DNA of 64,000 nt from Nocardia flavorosea (lineage in GTDB: Bacteria > Actinomycetota > Actinomycetes > Mycobacteriales > Mycobacteriaceae): contig NZ_JADLQL010000002.1 in NCBI RefSeq assembly GCF_015477805.1, positions 434,001-498,000 of the forward strand. The letters run 5' to 3'. Made by a program: the position numbers and the translations under genes. The notes beneath the pieces were generated by a model, which saw only the letters and a program-made list of their open reading frames with translations, had not been told where the DNA came from and made no database searches. Below, one piece after another: positions 8,238-14,570 of this stretch (its first letter is position 1; each line of letters starts with the position of its first letter).

Positions 8238-8708
8238 TTAGGATCGAAGGTCGTCGGGTAGCAGCCGGAACGCCTGGTGAGATGTCAATGGTGTGAGCGC
8301 CCGGAAGTCACGGCGGTCGAGTGTGAGCACCGAGTTCGTTTCGTATTCGGCAGCCAGCGCGACGTTGACAGCGTCGGCGAGGTCGAGACGCAATGCCGGA
8401 TACAGGGTACGCACAGCGTTTGCCTGATCGAGAACATCCGTTGTCACCGTGGCGATCTCGAACGCTCCCCGACGCGCTTCGGCGGCGATATCCTCGATCA
8501 TCGAGACAGCGTGCCGCTGCCCGAGAGCGCGACGACCCACATGGTCGAGTTCTGCCAGCACCAGCGGCGAGAGGACAACGAGCCCGGCCGAGTCCAGAGC
8601 CGCAAAGGCCCCGTCACTATCTGGCGAGGAAGTATCGAAAGCTGCGATGAGCCCCGACGTGTCCGCGATGACGATGCCCGTCCCGATCGGCATCATAGAG
8701 CGGGTCAT
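8238..8708 (-). CDS. vapC: VapC-type PIN-domain toxin
   Basis: A 156-residue PIN-domain ribonuclease, the toxin of a type II toxin-antitoxin pair. The acidic metal-binding residues are present in order: Asp in IADTSGLIAAF, Glu in LVLAELDH, Asp in LDLADAVN, and a final Asp in LTLDRRDF. PIN toxins cut tRNA or rRNA at specific sites; the target here is unknown. The start overlaps the vapB stop by 4 nt (ATGA), so the two are translationally coupled. In-frame ATGs at residues 5 and 6 are possible alternative starts. It appears intact, so the pair is likely functional. Confidence 0.9.
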   Translation of the reverse strand: MTRSMMPIGTGIVIADTSGLIAAFDTSSPDSDGAFAALDSAGLVVLSPLVLAELDHVGRRALGQRHAVSMIEDIAAEARRGAFEIATVTTDVLDQANAVRTLYPALRLDLADAVNVALAAEYETNSVLTLDRRDFRALTPLTSHQAFRLLPDDLRS

Positions 8709-8938
8709 TCCGTGTCGTCATCGGCGAGAATCTCCTCGACACGAGCCGCCAGAGTGGGATCACCGCTTGCGAATCGACGCAAGCGTAGCGGTTCGGAGCG
8801 CCGACGCACTCGCATGGCTGCCAGGTGAATACCTTCTCGAATGATCTCGGCCTCGCTGGTCTGAGTGCGCGCTGCCGCTTCCTTGATCGTCGCCAAGTCC
8901 TCGGGATCGGCGTAAACCATAGTACGCTTCAGAGACAT
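8705..8938 (-). CDS. vapB: VapB-type ribbon-helix-helix antitoxin
   Basis: A 77-residue antitoxin. Residues 2-45 form a ribbon-helix-helix DNA-binding domain (a strand starting KRTMVYADPEDL, then helices around IKEAAARTQTSEAEIIREGI). The C-terminal 30 residues (Arg-rich then acidic, ending in DDDTE) are the probable toxin-binding tail. It lies directly upstream of vapC with a 4-nt overlap. An inverted repeat just upstream of the start is a likely autoregulatory operator. No close Shine-Dalgarno sequence is seen. Confidence 0.9.
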   Translation of the reverse strand: MSLKRTMVYADPEDLATIKEAAARTQTSEAEIIREGIHLAAMRVRRRSEPLRLRRFASGDPTLAARVEEILADDDTE

Positions 8939-8943
8939 ATGCG

Positions 8944-8955
8944 TATGATGTCATA
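8944..8955. promoter_or_regulatory. Candidate vapBC operator
   Basis: TATGA, 2 nt, TCATA: perfect 5-bp arms, 6 nt upstream of the vapB ATG, in an AT-rich stretch with further CATATG-like repeats. This position suits repression by the VapBC complex. Confidence 0.4.
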
Positions 8956-8991
8956 TACGGCAGATATCCGGCAAGGACTCAAGGAAACCGC

Positions 8992-9227
8992 CTACTGAAT
9001 CCGCTTTCAACCTCGCCGCTCACGCCGGGACCCCAGCTCCGTGTCGCGACTCCGGTAGACGATATAAGGCATGGTCAGATAACCGACCGGCATCGAGAAG
9101 ACGTGGACCAGACGGGTGAACAGCCAGAAGGCGAACAGGATCCAGGCGGCGATCACGTGGAGCTGGAAGCCGAGGGGGCGGCGAGGAGAGGTCGGTGGCG
9201 GGGCGGAAGGAGAGGATGGAGCGGAAC
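8992..9227 (-). pseudogene. narI 3'-end fragment (decayed)
   Basis: Matches the 3' end of the intact narI at 12909 onward, starting at the stop codon. By eye the first 187 positions show about 21 mismatches. After about 9178 small deletions shift the frame. The translated piece keeps the NarI heme-region helix (LHVIAAW and LVHVF), but the codon for a Trp near the end has become TGA. No start and no upstream two thirds of the gene are present. It abuts an XRE-cupin gene fragment at a shared short sequence (GGACCGA). Confidence 0.85.
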
Positions 9228-9285
9228 CTGGACCGAACCCGATCCGCACACCCACGAGCGCTACCGCTGGCTCTACGTCCTCAAC
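9228..9285 (+). pseudogene. Internal fragment of the XRE-cupin gene
   Basis: 58 bp matching 5987-6044 of the intact gene, with 3 mismatches by eye. It covers the cupin segment around TEPDLHTHE. It is fused at its left to the narI fragment and at its right to the NlpC/P60 tail, so it cannot be expressed as a regulator. Confidence 0.88.
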
Positions 9286-9512
9286 TTCGCCCGTGGTCGG
9301 CGCACGCCGCTACTGACCCGCGGCCCGCACCGTGGCCGGTGTCCGGCGACCCACCCGAATCCACAGCCCGGCCCACGGCACCTCCATCCGGCACCGCTCC
9401 GCGGCATCACCGCCCGGGGCGGTGCCGGGCCACTATCAGAACCGCCTACCGAGCCCCGGACCGATAACGGCACCCGGGACATCATCTACCGTCGACCGGT
9501 TCCCGGCGCCGC
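9286..9512 (+). repeat. Duplicate of the NlpC/P60 gene tail and its downstream DNA
   Basis: Matches 6990 to about 7218: the last 31 bp of the NlpC/P60 gene including its stop (here 9314-9316), then the intergenic DNA with the terminator hairpin. About 6 or 7 mismatches and one 2-nt deletion are seen by eye. The next gene is the thiolase instead of EamA. The stretch from here to 9547 holds no gene of its own. Confidence 0.9.
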
Positions 9513-9547
9513 TGCCTACGCCACGGATTCCGACCGGCCGCAACCGA

Positions 9548-10714
9548 TCAGAGGCGCTCGATGACGGTGGCGTTCGCCAGACCGCCGGCCTCGCACATGG
9601 TTTGCAACGCGTAACGCCCACGAGTCTGTTCCAGATGGTTGACCATGGTCGCCAGGATGCGCACCCCGGAAGCGCCCAGCGGATGGCCGAGCGCGATCGC
9701 GCCGCCGCGGGGATTCAGTTTCTCGGGGTCGGCGTGCAGTTCCTGCTGCCATACCAGCGGCACCGGGGCGAATGCCTCGTTCACCTCGTAGGCGTCGATA
9801 TCGTCGATCGTCAATCCGGCGCGGTCCAGCACCTTCTTCGACGCGGGAACCGGGGCGGTCAGCATGAGCAGCGGATCGTCACCCAGCACCGCGAACGAAT
9901 GGAAGCGGGCGCGCGGGGTCAGCCCCAGCTTCGCCGCCATCTGCTCACTCATGATCAACGCCGCCGATGCGCCGTCGGTGAGCGGCGAGGAGTTACCCGG
10001 GGTGATCGACCAGTCGATCTCCGGGAACCGCTGCGAGTACTGCTCGTCGGCGAACGCCGGCTTCAGGCCCGCCAGCTTCTCCGGGGTGGACCCGGCCCGG
10101 ATGGTTTCGTCCGCGGTGAGCTCACCGGCCGCCACCAGCTCCCGGTCGAATCCGCCCGCCGCCGCGGTCTCGGCCGCCAGCCGATGCGAACGCGCCGCGA
10201 ATTCGTCGAGGGCGGACCGATCGAGTTTCCAGCGAGCCGCCAAGATCTCCGCCGCGATCCCCTGCTGCACAAGTCCTTCCGGATACCGATGCGCGATCGG
10301 CCCGCGATTGGCATCCTGCCCCTGCGCGTTCGAGAACATAGGCACCCGGCTCATCGATTCCACACCACAGGCGATAGCGATGTCATAAGCACCCGACATC
10401 ACACCCTGCGCCGCGAAATGCGCCGCCTGCTGGCTGGACCCGCACTGCCGGTCCACCGTGGTCGCGGGCATCGATTCCGGGAACCCGGCCGCGAGCACCG
10501 CGGTCCGCGAAATATTGAACGCCTGCTCGCCGCTCTGCGTGACGCACCCGCCCACCACATCGTCGACCAGCACCGGGTCCAGATCGTTGCGCTGGATCAG
10601 CTTCTCGAGCACACCGGCCAGCAGAGTCGCCGGATGCACCCCCGACAAACCCCCGCCCATCTTGCCCTTCCCGGACGGCGTGCGAACCACATCGACTATG
10701 ACGGCGGACTGCAT
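9548..10714 (-). CDS. Acetyl-CoA C-acyltransferase (thiolase)
   Basis: A 388-residue thiolase, either degradative (3-ketoacyl-CoA thiolase, FadA type) or acetoacetyl-CoA forming. The nucleophilic Cys is residue 91 in DRQCGSS. The NEAFAP and GHPLGASG motifs give the active-site Asn and His, and the second Cys is in MCEAGG near the C-terminus. The length is normal. ATG with AGGAGG 7 nt upstream. An AT-rich palindrome about 55 nt upstream suggests control by a dimeric, perhaps TetR-type, regulator. No beta-oxidation partner lies next to it, so chain-length preference is unknown. It is part of the cargo between the mosaic and narI. Confidence 0.92.
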   Translation of the reverse strand: MQSAVIVDVVRTPSGKGKMGGGLSGVHPATLLAGVLEKLIQRNDLDPVLVDDVVGGCVTQSGEQAFNISRTAVLAAGFPESMPATTVDRQCGSSQQAAHFAAQGVMSGAYDIAIACGVESMSRVPMFSNAQGQDANRGPIAHRYPEGLVQQGIAAEILAARWKLDRSALDEFAARSHRLAAETAAAGGFDRELVAAGELTADETIRAGSTPEKLAGLKPAFADEQYSQRFPEIDWSITPGNSSPLTDGASAALIMSEQMAAKLGLTPRARFHSFAVLGDDPLLMLTAPVPASKKVLDRAGLTIDDIDAYEVNEAFAPVPLVWQQELHADPEKLNPRGGAIALGHPLGASGVRILATMVNHLEQTRGRYALQTMCEAGGLANATVIERL

Positions 10715-10766
10715 GGGCCCCTCCTGAACTGCTCGTTACGGTCGTCCGAGTTAGCGACCCTTCATC

Positions 10767-10777
10767 GTTAAGTTAAC
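10767..10777. promoter_or_regulatory. Palindrome upstream of the thiolase gene
   Basis: GTTAAGTTAAC: perfect 5-bp arms around a central base, 53-63 nt upstream of the thiolase ATG, in the AT-rich part of the promoter region. Candidate operator. Confidence 0.45.
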
Positions 10778-10812
10778 ACGGATTCGCATGGGGTCGCCAG
10801 GTCTCCCGACAG

Positions 10813-12648
10813 TCACACCGGCATATCCACTCGCGCAGCGGAGCCGGCGAGGTCGACTCCGCTGGGATGCACATACCCCTGGAACTCGCCGTAACTCGCG
10901 ATTCCGCCGCCGGGCGGATCGTGCGGGTCGAACGGGAGCGGTACCCCGTCGACGATGAGCCGGACTTCTCCGTCGGTCACCACGAGCAGCCCGGCCCGGT
11001 TCGCCCACTGCGCCACATCACCGGTCTGCACCGAGCCGGCATCGACCGCCGTCCACGGATGTCCCGCCGTCGGTTCGCCGGCCGTTCCCGCATACGCGGC
11101 CCGCGCATCGCTTCCTTCCGAATTCCCCAGTTCCCGGTTCACTGCCTGCGCCACCGCGGGCGGCACCTGCTGCGACGATCCATCCGGCAGAGTCACCCGC
11201 ACTGCCATCCCATTCTCATCGGCCGGGGGCGGCGGTTCCGCCGGCGGTGCCGATACCGCCTGCTCCGGCGCCGGAGCCGGCGCGGACCGCTCCCGTTCTC
11301 CGTCCCGGCGGCGCTCGCCGTTCTCGCCACCGCGACCCTCTGTACTCCCCTGGTCACGAGGCACCATCCCGGCCATCATCTGCGGCAGCATCATCATCGG
11401 CATCATCATCATCGGGAGCATCGAAGACAGTGCACCCATCCCGTTATCGCCGGAAGACATACCGCCGGTAGGCGGCCCCGGCTCCGCGGCATCCCGGCCA
11501 CCGCTCGTATCGGAATCCGCAGCGTCCTCGTTCACATCGCCGCCGGATCCGGCACCTGTACCGCCGTCCACCGGAACTTCCTCACCCAGCGCTTCGTCCG
11601 GCGGTGCGCCGATATCGTCGGTCACCGCGGGTTCGGCAGCGCCGGCCGGCGGAGCCCCGGCCGAAACCGCCGGCGGAGTCCCGGCTGCACCTCCCGGCGG
11701 TGTAGAACCATCCACCGGGGTGTACGACATCACCGGTCGATCCGGGCTCGCCGGGGGCGTGCCCGGATCGCTGGTCTCGTACTCCGGCCCGTCGACGCCA
11801 GAGCCTTCATTGGCCGCGGACACCTCCCGGATCTTGTCCTCGACTTTCGTGATCGTCGCCAGAATCTCCTCTTCGAGGAATGCGCGGTACTGCGGATGGA
11901 CCCGGCGGCGCGTAGTCACCGTCTCCCCCACCGGCGCACCATCAGGTGAATCCATCGGGTTCACCTCTACCCGTTCGACCACATCGTCGGCGTAACCCAA
12001 GAATTCGTTCAAACCGGCGATGCGGTCGTCGATATAGGAGACCGCAGCGCCGGATCGTTGTCTGACCTCCGCCACGGTGACAGTCATCTCGTCCTCGAGC
12101 CCCTGGAACAACTCCTTATCGATATCCAGTCCGGTGATGTGGGCACTGTAGGAGTCGGTCATCGACGAACTGTTCACCGAGTCCACCAGGCCGTGGTTGT
12201 GCAACCAGGCCGAAAAATCCGGAACATCTTCTCCGTTGCCGGACCCGAACAGTTGCAGCGATCGCTGCAGGAAAGCGTCCGCGTTGTCGATCATCCAGGC
12301 CAAGGCGGCGTCCTCGTGCTCAGGGTGGATCAACAGATCACCCGGCGCGGGCCCGTCCGCTTCCGCCGCCACTCGGTCGGGCAGGCTGAAAGACCATGCA
12401 TCCACAGCCGGAGTGGTATCGGGTTCCGGTTCCGGTGCCCGGTCCGGAGCCAATGCCTCGCGGCCACCGTAGGCCAGCGAATCCGGTAGCGGTCCATCGC
12501 TTTCCACCCGGTCACCGGCTTCGGCGAAGAAATTCCACACCGGGTCTTTACCCGACCCCGACATGAATCCGTGCAGATCACCGTCCGTCAGAGGATCCCA
12601 GTAATCACCGAACCGAACCCTCTCGGAATCACCATCACTCGAACTCAT
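10813..12648 (-). CDS. Large ESX-like hypothetical protein with Met-rich segment
   Basis: A 611-residue protein I cannot assign to a named family. It is acidic at the N-terminus (starting around MSSSDGDSERVRFGDYWDPL). A helical region at about residues 120-270 includes heptad-like stretches. A Pro/Gly/Ala/Glu-rich disordered region covers about 290-420, followed by a Met-rich run (MMMMPMMMLPQMMAGM). After a second charged linker there is a compact C-terminal domain of about 110 residues (GDVAQWANRAGLLVV and RLIVDGVPLPF). This build resembles ESX/type VII secretion-associated proteins of mycolate bacteria (known architecture; assignment is inference). The ATG at 12648 has GGAG 8 nt upstream. 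Upstream in-frame codons give improbable Arg-rich sequence. Confidence 0.75.
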   Translation of the reverse strand: MSSSDGDSERVRFGDYWDPLTDGDLHGFMSGSGKDPVWNFFAEAGDRVESDGPLPDSLAYGGREALAPDRAPEPEPDTTPAVDAWSFSLPDRVAAEADGPAPGDLLIHPEHEDAALAWMIDNADAFLQRSLQLFGSGNGEDVPDFSAWLHNHGLVDSVNSSSMTDSYSAHITGLDIDKELFQGLEDEMTVTVAEVRQRSGAAVSYIDDRIAGLNEFLGYADDVVERVEVNPMDSPDGAPVGETVTTRRRVHPQYRAFLEEEILATITKVEDKIREVSAANEGSGVDGPEYETSDPGTPPASPDRPVMSYTPVDGSTPPGGAAGTPPAVSAGAPPAGAAEPAVTDDIGAPPDEALGEEVPVDGGTGAGSGGDVNEDAADSDTSGGRDAAEPGPPTGGMSSGDNGMGALSSMLPMMMMPMMMLPQMMAGMVPRDQGSTEGRGGENGERRRDGERERSAPAPAPEQAVSAPPAEPPPPADENGMAVRVTLPDGSSQQVPPAVAQAVNRELGNSEGSDARAAYAGTAGEPTAGHPWTAVDAGSVQTGDVAQWANRAGLLVVTDGEVRLIVDGVPLPFDPHDPPGGGIASYGEFQGYVHPSGVDLAGSAARVDMPV

Positions 12649-12720
12649 TCCTTGCTCCGGAATGTGTCGGATGCGTTGTCTCTGGGCAAGGTCGGCTCCT
12701 CGACGGCAGAGTAGGCGCAG

Positions 12721-12750
12721 CGCATGATCGACGCTCGAAACGATCATGCG
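12721..12750. repeat. Perfect 10-bp inverted repeat between ESX-like gene and narI
   Basis: CGCATGATCG, 10 nt, CGATCATGCG. It lies 73-102 nt upstream of the ESX-like gene start and about 160 nt downstream of narI, in the 260-nt gap between them. It could be the nar operon terminator or an operator or leader hairpin of the next gene. Confidence 0.5.
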
Positions 12751-12908
12751 TGGGCGATCACGATGTCGCTTTCTCCCATACGAACGACATTTGTCCCAAC
12801 GCGCACGCATCCCAGGGATCGAACCGACAGGCCGCACCGTCGCCCGAACGGTGTCGCGTATCGCGTTCACCGCGATCGGTACGGGCGGCCGGAAACCCGG
12901 CGCGCGGG

Positions 12909-13673
12909 CTACCGAATCCGCTCCCAGCCTCGCCGCTCACGCCGTGACCCCAATTCCACATCACGACTCCGATAGACGATATAAGGCCTGGTCAGATAAC
13001 CGACCGGCATGGAGAAGACGTGGACCAGACGGGTGAACGGCCAGAAGGCGAACAGAACCCACGCGGCGATCACGTGTAACTGGAAACCGAGGGGGGCGGC
13101 GAGGATGAGATCGGTGTCGGGACGGAACGACAGGACCGACCGGAACCACGGTGAAACAGTCTGGCGGTAGTCGTGCGGGTGACCGACGGCGTTGCTGATC
13201 ACCGTGGTGCCGAAGCCGAGTAGCAATGTGCCGATGAGCAGCACGTACATGACCTTGTCGTTGCGGGTGGTCGCGGAGAACACCGGGCCCGTGGTGCGGC
13301 GGCGGTAGATCAGGATGGCCGCGCCGACAAGGGTCGCCGCGCCCGTGAGGACACCGATGCCTACGGAGAATGCGTGGTAGACCGGCTCGCTGATACCGAC
13401 GGCTTCGGTCCAGCCTTCGGGGATGAGCAGCCCCACGATATGGCCGACGATCACCAGCAGGATCCCGAAATGGAACAGGGGGCTGCCGAGGCGGAGCAGG
13501 CGGTTCTCGTAGAGCTGGGAGGAGCGAGTGGTCCAGCCGAACTTGTCGTAGCGGTAACGCCAATAGTGGCCGACCAGGAATATCGCGATGGCGGCGTAGG
13601 GCAGGGCAACCCACAGGAGGATGTCGACCGTGGTGAGCTGTTCGGCCGCCGCGGCGTGGAAGGTTGCATTCAT
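12909..13673 (-). CDS. narI: Respiratory nitrate reductase gamma subunit (cytochrome b)
   Basis: A 254-residue membrane subunit that takes electrons from menaquinol and passes them through two b hemes to NarH. Five membrane segments are visible. Heme-ligand His residues lie in FHFGILLVIVGH, VYHAF, and the last two helices (FQLHVIAAW and RLVHVF). The ATG at 13673 has GGAGGT 9 nt upstream; the open frame extends further upstream but with Arg-rich non-family sequence. It is last in narKGHJI but is separated from narJ by a 222-nt gap, which is unusual. A degraded copy of its 3' end lies at 8992-9227. Confidence 0.95.
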   Translation of the reverse strand: MNATFHAAAAEQLTTVDILLWVALPYAAIAIFLVGHYWRYRYDKFGWTTRSSQLYENRLLRLGSPLFHFGILLVIVGHIVGLLIPEGWTEAVGISEPVYHAFSVGIGVLTGAATLVGAAILIYRRRTTGPVFSATTRNDKVMYVLLIGTLLLGFGTTVISNAVGHPHDYRQTVSPWFRSVLSFRPDTDLILAAPLGFQLHVIAAWVLFAFWPFTRLVHVFSMPVGYLTRPYIVYRSRDVELGSRRERRGWERIR

Positions 13674-13895
13674 CGACTTACCTCCGTGAATTCGGCGTCG
13701 CCACCGGCGGCGGTGTGGGGTCGAGGTTCGGTCACATGTGCCACGGGGCCGACCGAAAAGCGCCACCGGCATGGGCTGTTCGTCAGGCTGCCGGAGTGGG
13801 CTGTTCGCCGGGTGCTGCGGGAGCACCGACCGACAATCGCGAAGTGTGGCGTTGGGTGCGCCTGGTTACCTCTAGGGCGGGGATGCCCGTCCAGG
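13674..13895 (-). other. Spacer between narJ and narI
   Basis: 222 nt with no convincing gene. It holds a direct repeat of 17 bp with period 25 (13766-13782 and 13791-13807, two mismatches). An internal promoter, or a relic of a rearrangement, is possible. Confidence 0.4.
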
Positions 13896-14570
13896 TCAGT
13901 GGGCAACATGGTTTCGGGGCTGTTGCGGCATGGATGGGTTGGGCAGGTATTGGGGTGGGGTGAAGGGGGCCAGGCCCACGGATTCTTCCGGGGGGCCCTC
14001 GGCTATGAGGCGGGCCAGGGCGTCTTCTTCCCGGCCGGCGAGGGCGGGGAGGGTTGCTATGACCGAATCGAGCACATCGCCCCACGGCGAACCGGTTTCG
14101 TGGAGTCCGCGGCGCATCAGTTCCAGACCCGCGCGATGTTCGGTGAGCAATCGCAGACCGGTTTCGGCGTGGCCGGAGGCGGCGAATTCCAGGACCACGG
14201 AGAGGTGGTCGGGTAGTTCTTCCTCGCTCAACCTCAGCCCGGCGGCCTGATAGGCCTGTTTGAACCGCAGCAGCGCGACCCCGCGTTTGCGCGTGTCGCC
14301 GTAGGCGAAGTAGGTGAGGTAGGGACTGAAACGTTTGCGGTGGTCGAAGGTCGCGACATAGTCGGCGGCCAGTTCGAACAGGGAGCTGCGCTGTACGTGG
14401 GCGAGGAACCGGGCCAGGGGATCACCGACCGTTGGCGGGAGGGTCGCGGCGACCGCGCCGAGCAGGTCCAGGTTGCGGTGCAGCGTTTCGTCCGGATAGC
14501 CGACGAGCAGCGACTGTGCCTGCCAGGCGGCAGAGCGGACGGCCGGGTCGATTTTCACGGTTTTCTTCAC
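13896..14570 (-). CDS. narJ: Nitrate reductase molybdenum cofactor assembly chaperone
   Basis: A 224-residue cytoplasmic chaperone of the NarJ/TorD family. It binds the NarG apoprotein so that the molybdenum cofactor can be inserted before membrane attachment. The all-helical sequence carries family features: LLVGYPDE near the start, FELAADYVATFDHRKRFSPY with the conserved D-x-x-K/R-R region, and DHLSVVLEF. The GTG start overlaps the narH stop by 4 nt (GTGA), and GGAG lies just upstream. It is therefore coupled to narH even though a much longer frame is open upstream. Confidence 0.93.
   Translation of the reverse strand: MKKTVKIDPAVRSAAWQAQSLLVGYPDETLHRNLDLLGAVAATLPPTVGDPLARFLAHVQRSSLFELAADYVATFDHRKRFSPYLTYFAYGDTRKRGVALLRFKQAYQAAGLRLSEEELPDHLSVVLEFAASGHAETGLRLLTEHRAGLELMRRGLHETGSPWGDVLDSVIATLPALAGREEDALARLIAEGPPEESVGLAPFTPPQYLPNPSMPQQPRNHVAH

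Noticed and set aside
9007..9255. Small minus-strand open frame of 82 codons ending in NarI-like sequence
   Set aside because: It is the decayed 3' end of narI with a premature stop and a non-homologous start inside the mosaic, so it is listed as a pseudogene.
9116..9316. Plus-strand frame that ends with the same residues as the NlpC/P60 protein
   Set aside because: It reads through the antisense of the narI remnant and the XRE fragment; only the tail is a real match. There is no ribosome site and no domain.
8238..9512. Insertion sequence or integrase-borne island around vapBC and the mosaic
   Set aside because: No transposase, integrase, terminal inverted repeats or target duplication could be found; homologous or microhomology recombination explains the structure.
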